64,000 nucleotides of DNA from positions 1-64,000 of the forward strand of contig DASZOZ010000045.1 of NCBI GenBank assembly GCA_035550515.1, given 5' to 3'. Shown piece after piece: positions 51,979 through 61,310 of this stretch. Below the pieces are notes generated by a model. That model had not been told where the DNA came from and did no database searches. It saw nothing but the letters and a program-made list of their open reading frames with translations. Both the position numbers and the translations under genes were made by a program. Within the stretch, counting starts at the first letter, position 1; each line of letters begins with the position of its first letter. Origin of the DNA: DATARH01 sp035550515. Lineage in GTDB: Bacteria; Pseudomonadota; Alphaproteobacteria; ATCC43930; CGMCC-115725.

Positions 51979-53856
51979 TCAGCGCGGGTAGGCCTGGATG
52001 CCGGCGGCCACCGCGTCGGCGACATGCTCCTTGGTGATGACGCCGATCACATCCGCCGCGCGCGGCACATGAAAACCCTGCGCCTCGCGGCGGACGACTA
52101 GGGCCATTGCGCCGCCGCGCCGCCACAGCCGAACGATCACGTCGAACGCGACATCGCTTTCGCGCACCAGGGTGAAATGGTGGTTGGCCACGTCGCCGAA
52201 GGTGACCCCGGCTTCGAGGTCGGCGACGCCGGTGCGCAAGCCCGCGTTGATGCGCACCACGCCCATGATGTGCTCGCCATGGGTCACGACCACGTGGCGC
52301 ATCCCGTCGCGGTGCTCCGGCTGGCGCAGGAACGCGTCGAGGCGGGTCTCGGCCGGCACCACCACAAAGCTCTTCTCCATCACGTCCTTGGCGGCGCGCA
52401 CGAGGAACATGTTGGCGTGCAGCGCCTTGGGGATCGCGTGGCCGCGCGGCACCAGTTTCGCGGTGTAGATGTTCTCGCGCGACAGCGCCCGTCGCACGCC
52501 CAGCCCGGCGGCGACGGCGAGGATCATCGGCAGCACGATGTGATAATCGAGCGTCATCTCGAAAATCATCGTCACTGCGGTCATCGCCGCACCGGTGCCG
52601 CCGCCGACCATCGCCCCCATGCCGACCATCGCGAAGGCCGGCACGTCGACCGCCAGGCCGGGGAACAGCACCGCCACCAGCGTCGCGAAAGCACCGCCGA
52701 GCGTCGCTCCCATGAACAGCGACGGCGAGAAGATGCCGCCCGACGAACCGGCGCCGAGGCTGGTCGAGGTGGCGAACAGCTTGCAGACGAAAAGCGGCAG
52801 GAGCAGCGACCCGGCCGCATCCCAGCCGTTGAGGATCGCCTGGATGGTCGAGTAGCCGACACCTTCGACGAAATAATGCCCGAACGACCGGTGCAGCGCG
52901 TAGATCAGGCAGCCGACCAGCAGCATGCCGAGGACATGCCGGGTGTAGCGGCCCGGCACCTTCTCGAACACATCCTCGGCGAAGTGCAGCGCCTTGATGA
53001 ACAGCGCGCCGGCGACACCGCACACCGCTCCGAGCAGCACGTAAAGCAACAGCGTCGCGAGAGCCGCGGCCGGATGCGTCAGCGGCAATGCGTCGATCGC
53101 CGGGACGTTGAACGCCGGCTGCGGCCCGAAGAGGATACGCCCGATAAACGTCGCGGTGCCGGTCGCCGCGGCCACCGGCAGGAAGGTGTTGACGCTGACT
53201 TCGGGCAGCATGAGCTCAATGGCGAACATGACGCCGCCGATCGGCGTGTTGAAGGTCGCCGCGATCCCGGCCCCCGCCCCCGCCGCGACCAGCGTGATGC
53301 GCTGCCCCTGCGGCATGCGGATCAGCTGCCCCAGCGTCGAACCGAGCGCGGAGCCGATCTGGATGATCGGCCCCTCGCGCCCGACCGCCGCGCCGCTGCC
53401 GATCGCCAGCGCCGAGGCCAGCGACTTGGCGACCGCGACGATCGGCCGAATCCGCCCGCCGTTGTAATAGATTGCGTCCATCACCTCGGGCACCCCGTGG
53501 CCTTTCGCCTCCGGCGCGAACTGGGTGATGATGAAAGTGACGCCGACCGCCCCCACCGCCGGCACCAGAATCACCCACGGGCCCCACGGGTTGACCGGGG
53601 TGAAGATGCTGCTGTCGTAGGCGAAGGAAAACGTCTGCAAGAAAAAGACGTTGTGCACGAGCCCGATGAGCTCGCGAAAAATCCACGCACCGAACCCGGT
53701 CACCACCCCGACCGCCACGGCAAGCGACGTCATCGCGACAATGCCGAATGGCGCGACCCCGACCTCCCACCCCGGCAAGGCCGCGGTCGGCCCCGCGGCC
53801 GCAGCGGTCGCCGCCGGGAGGTCGTGGGCGGTGTTTAGTGCGGGATCGGGGATCAT
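51979..53856 (-). CDS. ClC-family chloride channel/antiporter with CBS domains
   Basis: 625 residues. ClC selectivity segments are present: KGHGVPEVMDAI (in place of GSGIP), GREGPIIQIG with the gating Glu (E161), and GAGSSGGIFSPSL. The C-terminal ~150 residues form a CBS pair (AKDVMEKSFVVVPAETRLD, VIGVITKEHVADAV) that usually senses adenine nucleotides. The gating Glu is present, which fits either an H+/Cl- exchanger or a channel. Convergent with cysQ, 20 bases apart. Confidence 0.9.
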   Translation of the reverse strand: MIPDPALNTAHDLPAATAAAAGPTAALPGWEVGVAPFGIVAMTSLAVAVGVVTGFGAWIFRELIGLVHNVFFLQTFSFAYDSSIFTPVNPWGPWVILVPAVGAVGVTFIITQFAPEAKGHGVPEVMDAIYYNGGRIRPIVAVAKSLASALAIGSGAAVGREGPIIQIGSALGSTLGQLIRMPQGQRITLVAAGAGAGIAATFNTPIGGVMFAIELMLPEVSVNTFLPVAAATGTATFIGRILFGPQPAFNVPAIDALPLTHPAAALATLLLYVLLGAVCGVAGALFIKALHFAEDVFEKVPGRYTRHVLGMLLVGCLIYALHRSFGHYFVEGVGYSTIQAILNGWDAAGSLLLPLFVCKLFATSTSLGAGSSGGIFSPSLFMGATLGGAFATLVAVLFPGLAVDVPAFAMVGMGAMVGGGTGAAMTAVTMIFEMTLDYHIVLPMILAVAAGLGVRRALSRENIYTAKLVPRGHAIPKALHANMFLVRAAKDVMEKSFVVVPAETRLDAFLRQPEHRDGMRHVVVTHGEHIMGVVRINAGLRTGVADLEAGVTFGDVANHHFTLVRESDVAFDVIVRLWRRGGAMALVVRREAQGFHVPRAADVIGVITKEHVADAVAAGIQAYPR

Positions 53857-53906
53857 CCGGGCCGTTTGATCTGCGGGTCAGCCGCCAGGTTTCGCGGGTC
53901 CATCGC

Positions 53907-54584
53907 CTAGAGGTACGGGCTGTCGGGGTTGACGTCGAGCTCCACATCCGTGACGCAGGATTGCCGACGGCTGTGACCCGATCCCGTCACCCAATCCCCC
54001 TCGCGCAGGCGAACGTCGCTCACCCCTGCCAGCCGGAAGCATTTCCACGCGCCTCCCGGCGGCAGGCGGCTGCCGCTCTGCCCGGCGAACTGATAGACCA
54101 GAGACATCTCTTCCCCCTTTGTCCGTCCGAGAATGATCGGGCAGATCTCGCGATGATGCCGGTCGTAAGTGCACAGCACCTGCCGGCGGCTGACCATCGC
54201 GTGCGCAAACAACCGATAGGTGCGGCTGCTGCGGGAATTGGCCAGCACCGGGCGGAGCCGGTCTTGCAGATACGTCGACACCGCCACCCGATCGTCGGCG
54301 GGAAGGGTTCCCAGCCGTTCCGCCATGCCGGCCTCGAGCGTCGCCAACTTCGCCGGCCGGACGATCGACGCCACCGGCAAGCCGGCCTGCTGCAGGTTTG
54401 ATATCGGTACGTCGCCGCGCCAACCGCGATGGGCGGCGCTGGTGATCATCGCCAGCCATAACAGGCGATGCGGGTCGTCTCGGTCGTCACCGGCAATCAC
54501 CAGCGCCGGACGATGCTGGCGAACCTGGCGTCCGGCGTCGGGGAACGGAACGCGGACGATGTCCCACGCCTTAAAGTTTGGCAT
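53907..54584 (-). CDS. PemK/MazF-type toxin fused to a WYL-like C-terminal domain
   Basis: 225 residues from ATG 54584. Residues 1 to about 115 are a PemK/MazF fold (FKAWDIVRVPFPDAG, RPALVIAGDD, SIVRPAKLATLEAG), an mRNA-cutting toxin in the family. Residues about 130-225 (QVLCTYDRHHREICPIILGR, AWKCFRLAGVSDVRL, DVELDVNPDSPY) resemble stand-alone ~95-residue alphaproteobacterial proteins and WYL-type ligand domains. The fusion is in one unbroken frame. The start lies inside the antitoxin gene (14-base overlap). The WYL comparison is from memory of the family and moderately sure. Confidence 0.72.
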   Translation of the reverse strand: MPNFKAWDIVRVPFPDAGRQVRQHRPALVIAGDDRDDPHRLLWLAMITSAAHRGWRGDVPISNLQQAGLPVASIVRPAKLATLEAGMAERLGTLPADDRVAVSTYLQDRLRPVLANSRSSRTYRLFAHAMVSRRQVLCTYDRHHREICPIILGRTKGEEMSLVYQFAGQSGSRLPPGGAWKCFRLAGVSDVRLREGDWVTGSGHSRRQSCVTDVELDVNPDSPYL

Positions 54585-54786
54585 AGCCGCGGCGGTCGGC
54601 CTCGGACGACCATTCGGCGAAGGTGGCAAACGGATCGTCGGGCGGCTCGCGGCTTGCCCTGGTCAACACGACGCGATCAGCCTCGATCGTATAGACCAGC
54701 TCGTCGCCTTCCGTCAGCCGCAGCGCATGGCGCACGGGCAACGGTATCGTCGTCTGCGCTTTGCTGGTAATGCGGCTCTTGATCAT
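54571..54786 (-). CDS. AbrB-type antitoxin paired with the PemK fusion
   Basis: 71 residues from ATG 54786. The AbrB fold is KSRITSKAQTTIPLPVRHALRL, GDELVYTIEADRVVLTRA; the C-terminus (DPFATFAEWSSEADRRGYAKL) is the toxin-binding tail. The toxin gene overlaps its end. Its promoter carries a perfect 9-bp-arm palindrome that shares GTAAGGA with the VapB-like antitoxin promoter at 13.6 kb. Confidence 0.86.
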   Translation of the reverse strand: MIKSRITSKAQTTIPLPVRHALRLTEGDELVYTIEADRVVLTRASREPPDDPFATFAEWSSEADRRGYAKL

Positions 54787-54806
54787 CACGGCTCACGGCT
54801 TCGGCC

Positions 54807-54835
54807 AGCGTAAGGAAACTCCTTACGCGGTTCAA
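54807..54835 (-). promoter_or_regulatory. Promoter and palindromic operator of the AbrB/PemK operon
   Basis: Minus strand: -35 TTGAAC (54835-54830), 17-base spacer, -10 TACGCT (54812-54807). GCGTAAGGA-AAC-TCCTTACGC (54808-54828) is a perfect inverted repeat covering spacer and -10. The -35, the spacer length and the CCTTAC half-site position equal those of the promoter at 13564-13592. Confidence 0.62.
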
Positions 54836-54932
54836 GCGCGGCCGCGATGCTTGCCCTGCGGCAGTCCCGCTTGCTACTCCTGGGAGCAGCGAATCGGCTG
54901 CTCCGATAGCGGGGCCGGATGGAGGAAGCGGG

Positions 54933-56435
54933 ATGATTTCGGGCGAATACGATGTCGTCGTGGTCGGCGCGGGGAATGCCGGGATGTGCGCGGCGCTGGC
55001 GGCGCAGGAAAACGGCGCGCGGGTGCTGGTGCTGGAAGCGGCGCCGTTCGACGAACGCGGCGGCAACAGCCGCTACACCGCCGGGGCGCTGCGCTTTGTC
55101 TATAACGGCGTCGACGACCTGCTGAAGCTCTGCGACCTCAGCGAGCAGGAACTGGCTACCAGCGATTTCGGCACCTACACGCAGGAAAAATACTACGACG
55201 ATTTGGGCCGGCTGACCGATTACCGCTCGAACCCGGACATGGCCGAGCTGCTGATCACCAGGAGCCAGGAGACGCTGTTGTGGATGCGCGGCAAGGGCAT
55301 CCGCTTTGCGCCGATGTATTCGCGCCAGGCTTTCAAGCATGACGGCAAGTTCGTGTTCTGGGGCGGCCTGGCGCTGGAAGCCTGGGGCGGCGGGCCGGGG
55401 CTGATCGAGGGGCTGTTCAACTCGGCCGAAAAATACGGCATCGCCGTGGCCTACGAGGCGCGCGGCGAGCGACTGATCGCCGATGACGACGGAGTGCACG
55501 GCGTCGTCGCCAATGTCGGGGGCAAGACCACCGAAATCCGCTGCAAGGCGGTGGTGCTGGCCTGCGGCGGGTTCGAGGCCAATGCCGAGATGCGCACCCG
55601 CTATCTCGGCCCCGGCTGGGACCTCGCCAAGGTGCGCGGCACCAAGTTCAACACCGGCGGCGGCATCAACATGGCGCTGGCGATCGGCGCGATGCCGTAC
55701 GGCAACTGGTCGGGCTGTCACGCGGTCGGCTGGGATTACGGCGCGCCGGAATTCGGCGACCTGTCGGTCGGCGACAATTTCCAGAAGCATTCCTATCCGT
55801 TCGCGGTCATGGTCAATGCCGAGGGCGAGCGGTTTTGCGACGAGGGCGCCGATTTCCGCAACTATACCTACGCGAAATACGGCCGCGAAATCCTCAACCA
55901 GCCGCACCAGTTCGCCTGGCAGATCTTCGACCAGCAAGTCGTCCATCTGCAGCGCGACGAGTACCGCATCCGCCGGGTGACCAAGGTCACCGCCAACACC
56001 TTCGAGGAGCTGGCCGACAAGATGGCCGAGACCGGCGCGGCGGTGAACAAGGCGGCGTTCCTCAAGACGATCGCCGACTACAACAACGCCATCGACCGCA
56101 GCATCCCCTACAACCCGACGGTCAAGGACGGACGCACGACGCGCGGTCTGCAGATCGACAAGACCAACTGGGCCATGCCGCTCGAAAAGCCGCCCTACGA
56201 GGCCTATTGCACCACCTGCGGCGTGACCTTCACCTTTGGCGGGCTGCGCATCGACACCGACGGCCGCGTGCTCGACACCGCGGAACGGCCGATCAGCGGG
56301 CTCTACGCGGCCGGCGAGCTGGTCGGCGGCTTGTTCTATTTCAATTATCCGGGCGGCACCGGGCTCGTGTCGGGCTCGGTGTTCGGCAAGATCGCCGGCA
56401 CCTCGGCCGGCAAGCAGGTCGGCCGCAACGCCTGA
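54933..56435 (+). CDS. FAD-dependent oxidoreductase, tricarballylate dehydrogenase/fumarate reductase-like
   Basis: 500 residues. Dinucleotide fold VVVVGAGNAGMCAALAAQE (about 8-26) and RGGNSRYTAGALRF (about 47-60) are typical of the TcuA/fumarate-reductase flavoprotein group; VVLACGGFEANAEM and the closing GELVGGLFYFNYPGG, GTGLVSGSVFG complete the FAD domain. It would oxidise or reduce a C-C bond next to a carboxylate or ketone. TcuA-like is the nearest named group; a steroid-dehydrogenase role is possible. Divergent from the AbrB/PemK operon. Confidence 0.85.
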   Translation: MISGEYDVVVVGAGNAGMCAALAAQENGARVLVLEAAPFDERGGNSRYTAGALRFVYNGVDDLLKLCDLSEQELATSDFGTYTQEKYYDDLGRLTDYRSNPDMAELLITRSQETLLWMRGKGIRFAPMYSRQAFKHDGKFVFWGGLALEAWGGGPGLIEGLFNSAEKYGIAVAYEARGERLIADDDGVHGVVANVGGKTTEIRCKAVVLACGGFEANAEMRTRYLGPGWDLAKVRGTKFNTGGGINMALAIGAMPYGNWSGCHAVGWDYGAPEFGDLSVGDNFQKHSYPFAVMVNAEGERFCDEGADFRNYTYAKYGREILNQPHQFAWQIFDQQVVHLQRDEYRIRRVTKVTANTFEELADKMAETGAAVNKAAFLKTIADYNNAIDRSIPYNPTVKDGRTTRGLQIDKTNWAMPLEKPPYEAYCTTCGVTFTFGGLRIDTDGRVLDTAERPISGLYAAGELVGGLFYFNYPGGTGLVSGSVFGKIAGTSAGKQVGRNA

Positions 56436-56476
56436 AACATCGGCCGCGAGGCGTCCGGCGCGCAGCGCCATTGATT

Positions 56477-56542
56477 TACAGTGAGACGGTGAGGCGGTGA
56501 GGGTTTCCGACGATTTCCTCACCGTCTCACCGCCTCATTGTG
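56477..56542. repeat. Long imperfect hairpin after the FAD gene
   Basis: 26-base arms (56477-56502 and 56517-56542) with 22 of 26 positions matching and a 14-base loop. Each arm is itself two copies of GTGAGRCG. It begins 41 bases after the FAD-gene stop and has no T tract. Confidence 0.7.
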
Positions 56543-56588
56543 ACTGTTGGACGCTCCGCGTCCGTAACCCCTTCGCGTTCTCCGCGTA

Positions 56589-56608
56589 TCCTCAGCGTCC
56601 TTTGCGCT
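56589..56608. repeat. Dispersed repeat TCCTCAGCG...TTTGCGCT, copy A
   Basis: TCCTCAGCGTCCTTTGCGCT; the reverse complement of 61322-61343 is the same with two extra bases (TCCTCAGCGCCTCCTTTGCGCT). Part of a longer tract (TTCGCGTTCTCCGCGTA before it). The element sits just before the sulfatase start. Confidence 0.6.
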
Positions 56609-56629
56609 GAGATGCTTCTTGGGGGCCAG

Positions 56630-58081
56630 ATGCAGCCTTCGAACATTCTGTTCATTCTGTCGGACGAGCACAGTCGCAGGGTGCTGGGGTGCTACGGGCA
56701 TCCCATGATCAAGACGCCGCATCTCGATGCGCTGGCGGCGCGCGGGGTGCGGTTCGCCGACGCCTACACCAACTCGCCGATCTGCGTGCCGGCCCGCGCC
56801 AGCCTCGCCACGGGGCGCTACCCGCATCAGGTCCGCTTCTGGGACAACGGCATCGCCTATGACGGCAGCGTGCCGTCCTGGCACCACCGGCTGCGCGACG
56901 CGGGGCATGAGGTGGTGTCGATCGGCAAGCTGCATTTCCGCAGCGAGGCCGACGATAACGGCTTTTCCGAAGAGATCATGCCGCTGCACGTCAATGACGG
57001 CATCGGCGACCCGATGGGCTGGCTGCGCGACCCGCTGCCGGTGCGCAAGGCGACGCTGCGCCTCGCCAGGGATGCCGGACGCGGCGACAGCACCTACCAG
57101 GATTACGACCGCAAGATCACCGACGCCGCCGTCGACTGGCTGAAGCGCCGCGCCGGCGGCGCGGTGAAGCCGTGGTGCCTGTTCGTGTCGCTGGTGTGCC
57201 CGCATTTCCCGCTGATCGCGCGGCCCGAATTCTACGACCTTTATCCGGAAGACCAGGTGCCGCTGCCGGCGCTGCGCGATCCCGCGGCGCGCGCGCCCGA
57301 CCACCCCTATATCGCCGCGTTCCGCGAGTGCCAGATCTACGAAAAGGGCTTTGTCGACGAGGCCAACGTGCGGCGCGCGATCGCCGCCTATTTCGGCCTG
57401 GTCACTTCGACCGATCACAATGTCGGGCGGCTGCTGGCGGCGCTCGACGCGGCCGGGCTCGCCGACACCACGCGGATCATCTATTCGGCCGATCACGGCG
57501 ACAACCTCGGCACCCGCGGGCTGTGGGGCAAGTCGACGATGTACGAGGAGGCGGCGGGCGTGCCGATGCTGATCGCCGGGCCGGACATTCCCCACGGCGT
57601 CGCCTGCCGCGAACCGGTGACGCTGGCCGACGCGTTCCCGACCGTCGTCAAATGGGCCGGGCTCGCGCCGCACCCGGACGACCGCGACCTGCCGGGGATG
57701 TCGCTCGACGAGGTGGTCGGCACGGCGCCGCGGCGCACGGTGCTGTGCGAGTACCACGCGACCGGCGCGGCGACCGGCGCCTTCATGATCCGCAAGGGCC
57801 GGTTCAAGTTCGTCCATTACGCGGGCATGCCGCCGCAGCTGTTCGACCTCGACGCCGACCCGCAAGAGACGCGCGATCTGGCACAGGAGCCGGGCTATGC
57901 CGGCCTCGCCGCCGACTGCGAGCGCGACTTGCGCGCGGTCGTCGACCCGGAAGCGGCCGATGCGCTCGCCAAATCCGACCAGGCGCGCAAGATCGCCGAA
58001 TTCGGCGGCCGCGCCGCGATCGAGAACCGCGGCAGCTTTGCCTATTCCCCCGCGCCGGGCACCGCCGCCGTTTACAACTAG
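56630..58081 (+). CDS. Type I sulfatase (arylsulfatase/choline-sulfatase-like)
   Basis: 483 residues from ATG 56630 with GGGGG upstream; the frame extends further 5' into repeat DNA. SNILFILSDEHSRRVLGCYG provides metal ligands, and C52-V-P-A-R is the C-x-P-x-R site converted to formylglycine by FGE. LYSADHGD-type IYSADHGDNLGTRGLWGKS carries the second metal pair. No signal peptide, so cytoplasmic. It removes sulfate from an organic sulfate ester or acts on phosphonates; substrate unknown. Confidence 0.88.
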   Translation: MQPSNILFILSDEHSRRVLGCYGHPMIKTPHLDALAARGVRFADAYTNSPICVPARASLATGRYPHQVRFWDNGIAYDGSVPSWHHRLRDAGHEVVSIGKLHFRSEADDNGFSEEIMPLHVNDGIGDPMGWLRDPLPVRKATLRLARDAGRGDSTYQDYDRKITDAAVDWLKRRAGGAVKPWCLFVSLVCPHFPLIARPEFYDLYPEDQVPLPALRDPAARAPDHPYIAAFRECQIYEKGFVDEANVRRAIAAYFGLVTSTDHNVGRLLAALDAAGLADTTRIIYSADHGDNLGTRGLWGKSTMYEEAAGVPMLIAGPDIPHGVACREPVTLADAFPTVVKWAGLAPHPDDRDLPGMSLDEVVGTAPRRTVLCEYHATGAATGAFMIRKGRFKFVHYAGMPPQLFDLDADPQETRDLAQEPGYAGLAADCERDLRAVVDPEAADALAKSDQARKIAEFGGRAAIENRGSFAYSPAPGTAAVYN

Positions 58082-58160
58082 GCGGAACACGCCTGTTGCT
58101 TGTCGGGTGCGGGTGGCTATTGTCGCCGCGCCGGAGGTTGCACAGCCGCAAGGGGATTCG

Positions 58161-59582
58161 GTGCCGAGAAGGGACATCGCCGCGCCGGCCGTCGCGGCCT
58201 CGACAATCGCGCCGGCAAAGAGCGGCCGGCCCAAACAACTCGATGCGCTGACCGGCCTGCGGTTCTTCGCCGCCTTCGCCATCCTGTTTGCGCATGACTG
58301 CGACTGGGTCGCGCCGTTCAAAGACAACAACATCATTCCGTATTACGGGCAGGTCACCTCGATTTATGGCATGCCGCTGTTCTTTGTGCTCAGCGGCTTT
58401 GTGATTCATTACAATTACGGCCATCTCTTCGGCCGCATGCGGTTCCGCTGGGCGGCGCTGGAATTTTTCGGCGCCCGTTTCGCGCGCCTCTATCCGCTGT
58501 TTATCGCCTGCTTCGCCGTCGGGCTCGTCGTCGACGTCACCTATACCTGGCTGGAATCCGACCATCCCCGGTGGTGGATCGAAATGGTGGCGCACTTTCT
58601 CACCATGACGCAGTCCTGGTTTTATATCATCATCTTCGATGACCGATTGATGATGGACAACGCCTACGGCTTGGCCTGGTCGATATCGACCGAGTTCTTT
58701 TTTTACTTGTGCTATATGGGATTGGTTTTTTTCATTTTGCAGTTGCGGCGGCGACATATCACCGTAATTGCCTTAATGTTGTTTGCGCTTCTCGCGCTGG
58801 GATTTTTCATTTTTATGAAGTTACATATTGGACGCTTTCTCGGCATCGCCGAACATCATATCGACAATTTTATATCGGTAGAGCATCGTTGGAATTCATC
58901 ATTTGAGCGTTGGTTCTTTTATTATTCACCCTACTGCCGAATTTTTGAATTCATCATGGGATGCTTGACCGCGCATTTATACTTGCAGACGCAAGAGCGG
59001 AGCATTTCTCACCGGGAGCATGGGTGGTCGCGGGTTGCCCTGGGTGCGGCGATCCTCAGCCTGATCGCGATCGGCTGGCTCTTCCTGGACGAACGGTCGT
59101 TCCCGAAAATCCATGATTATGTTCGGTTTTTGTCCTTGAATTTTATCTGCGCCGTTCCGATAGCGGTGCTGATCTTCTGCGTGTCCCGTTACGATACGCG
59201 TATATCCAGGTTTCTGGGCGTCGCCTGGCTCGTGGCGCTCGGCGAGGTCAGCTACTCGATCTACTCGGTGCATACATGGACCCTGCGAATCTTTATTCGC
59301 GATCCGGTAAATGTCTCGGATGCCGGCGTGATCGACGCGGTCGCCCGGATCGCGCTCGGCATCGCGGTGACCTTGATCCTCGCCACAGCAACGTATCGCT
59401 TTATCGAGGTGCCGGGACGCGCCCGGTTGCGGCGCGTTTTCCAGCACGCGGCGGTCGCGCTGTTCGGCTTGCGCGCGAATAATTTTCGCGGGCGGACGCC
59501 AAACGCCATAAGCGGCGTCCTGGCGACCGGCTCCCTGGTCCTCTTCCTGGCGGTTTGCCTGAGCTATCAGCTCACCCGCTAA
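58161..59582 (+). CDS. Acyltransferase-3 family membrane protein
   Basis: 473 residues from GTG 58161 (AAGGGGA 5 bases upstream). About ten helices; LDALTGLRFFAAFAILFAHD holds the conserved R and H, MPLFFVLSGFVIHYNYG, FARLYPLF, NAYGLAWSISTEFFFYL and SYSIYSVH are family blocks. Such proteins O-acylate surface sugars such as O-antigen, capsule or peptidoglycan. Bases 58690-58990 are markedly AT-rich with A/T third positions, unlike all neighbours, a sign of foreign origin. Confidence 0.87.
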   Translation: MPRRDIAAPAVAASTIAPAKSGRPKQLDALTGLRFFAAFAILFAHDCDWVAPFKDNNIIPYYGQVTSIYGMPLFFVLSGFVIHYNYGHLFGRMRFRWAALEFFGARFARLYPLFIACFAVGLVVDVTYTWLESDHPRWWIEMVAHFLTMTQSWFYIIIFDDRLMMDNAYGLAWSISTEFFFYLCYMGLVFFILQLRRRHITVIALMLFALLALGFFIFMKLHIGRFLGIAEHHIDNFISVEHRWNSSFERWFFYYSPYCRIFEFIMGCLTAHLYLQTQERSISHREHGWSRVALGAAILSLIAIGWLFLDERSFPKIHDYVRFLSLNFICAVPIAVLIFCVSRYDTRISRFLGVAWLVALGEVSYSIYSVHTWTLRIFIRDPVNVSDAGVIDAVARIALGIAVTLILATATYRFIEVPGRARLRRVFQHAAVALFGLRANNFRGRTPNAISGVLATGSLVLFLAVCLSYQLTR

Positions 59583-59633
59583 GAGACGCGGGCACCGGCC
59601 TGCTCTCGGATCAGCGCGAGACGTCGTCTCGCG

Positions 59634-61250
59634 TTACGCCGCTGCGGCCGGTTGGCGGCGCGCGTCTTCCTTGATCATGGCGGCGCCCTTTTCGCCGATC
59701 ATGATGGTCGGCGCGTTGGTGTTGCCGGTGGTGACGCACGGCATTACCGAGGCGTCGACCACGCGGAGCCCGTCGATCCCGATCACCCGCAGGCGCGGGT
59801 CGACCACCGCCATCGGGTCGGTGCCCATCTTGCAGGTGCCGACCGGGTGGAACACGTTGGTGCCGGCCTTCTTGGCATAGTCGGCAAGCTGCTCGTCGCT
59901 CGCGACACCGGGCCCCGGCACGGTTTCCGCAACAGTGTGGGGCGCCATCGCCGGCTGGGCGAAGATGCGGCGCGTCTGCTCGACACCCGAGATCAGCACG
60001 CGGATATCGCCCGGCGCCGACAGGTAGTTCGGGCGGATCGACGGGTATTGGAGCGGGTCGGGGGACTGCGCCATGATGGTGCCGCGGCTGTCGGGCCGCA
60101 CCGGACAGACAGCGACGGTCATGCCGGGCTCGCGCTCGAGCTGGCGAAACACGCCCTGCGCATAGCTCGCCGGCGTGAACAGCAGCTGCAAATCGGGCGC
60201 CGCGAGCCCCTCGCGGCTGCGGCAGAACACCATCGCCGAGGTCACGCCAAAGGTCAGCGCGCCGTTGCCGACCGTGGCGAACCTCAGCGCCTCGCGGACG
60301 ACACGGGCGCCGCGCGCGAGCTGGTTGATCGTCACCGCGCCCTTTACCCGGTGCGACAGGCGGATCACGTAATGGTCGTTGAGGTTGGCGCCGACGCCGG
60401 GCAGGTCGTGCAGCACCGGCACGCCGATCTGCTGCAGGTGCGCCGCCGGCCCGATGCCGGAAATCTGCAGCACGTGCGGCGAGTTGACCGCGCCGCCGCA
60501 CAGGATCACCTCGCGCGCCGCGGTGAGCTGCCGCTCGGCGCCGCCCTGGCGGAAGGCAACGCCCGTGCATCGCTTGCCGTTGAGGACCAGCCGGGTGACG
60601 ATGGCGTCGGTCTCGACCCGCAGATTGCCGCGGCCGCGCGCCGCACGCAGAAAGGTCTGCGCGGTCGAGCCGCGCCACTTGCCGCGCCGCGTCATCTGCG
60701 AATACGCCACCCCCTCCTGCTGGGCACCGTTATAGTCCGGGGTGAAGGGATAGCCGGCCTGCTTCGCGGCTTCGACAAAAGCATGGGTCAGCGGCAGGAT
60801 GGTGCGGTAATCCTCGACGATCAGCGGTCCGCCCCGGCTGCGGAATTCCGGGTCGCCGGCGCCGCGATAGGTCTCGGATTTCTTGAAGAAGGGCAGCACC
60901 TCGTCATAGCTCCAGCCGCGGCAGCCCATCTGCGCCCAGTTGTCGTAATCCATCGGGTTGCCGCGGACGTAAAGCATGCCGTTGATCGAGCTGGTGCCGC
61001 CCAGCACCTTGCCGCGCGGCCATTGCAGCTGTCGTCCATCGGTGCCGGGCTCGCCCTCGGAGAGGAAATTCCAGTTGATCCCCGGCACGTTGAGGACCTT
61101 GAGCACGCCGGCGGGGATGTGGATCCACGGATTGGTGTCGCGCGGCCCCGCTTCGAGCAGCACGACCTTGACCCCGGCATCCTCGGAAAGCCGGCTGGCG
61201 ACGACGCACCCCGCCGACCCGGCGCCGATCACGATATAATCCGCATCCAT
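59634..61250 (-). CDS. GMC-family oxidoreductase (choline dehydrogenase-like)
   Basis: 538 residues from ATG 61250 with AGAGGA upstream. FAD motif IGAGSAG (8-14), GMC signature 1 in WPRGKVLGGTSSINGM and signature 2 in GGAVNSPHVLQISGIGP, catalytic His468 in NVFHPVGTCKMG and the closing NTNAPTIMIGEK. It oxidises an alcohol to an aldehyde or ketone. It lies 60 bases downstream of thiE on the same strand and could belong to the mmgE-thiE transcript. Confidence 0.92.
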   Translation of the reverse strand: MDADYIVIGAGSAGCVVASRLSEDAGVKVVLLEAGPRDTNPWIHIPAGVLKVLNVPGINWNFLSEGEPGTDGRQLQWPRGKVLGGTSSINGMLYVRGNPMDYDNWAQMGCRGWSYDEVLPFFKKSETYRGAGDPEFRSRGGPLIVEDYRTILPLTHAFVEAAKQAGYPFTPDYNGAQQEGVAYSQMTRRGKWRGSTAQTFLRAARGRGNLRVETDAIVTRLVLNGKRCTGVAFRQGGAERQLTAAREVILCGGAVNSPHVLQISGIGPAAHLQQIGVPVLHDLPGVGANLNDHYVIRLSHRVKGAVTINQLARGARVVREALRFATVGNGALTFGVTSAMVFCRSREGLAAPDLQLLFTPASYAQGVFRQLEREPGMTVAVCPVRPDSRGTIMAQSPDPLQYPSIRPNYLSAPGDIRVLISGVEQTRRIFAQPAMAPHTVAETVPGPGVASDEQLADYAKKAGTNVFHPVGTCKMGTDPMAVVDPRLRVIGIDGLRVVDASVMPCVTTGNTNAPTIMIGEKGAAMIKEDARRQPAAAA

Positions 61251-61310
61251 GCGCGTTCCTCTCTGCTCGGGGGATTTCACCACGCCGGCGCGGCGGATAC
61301 AAAGAACGCT

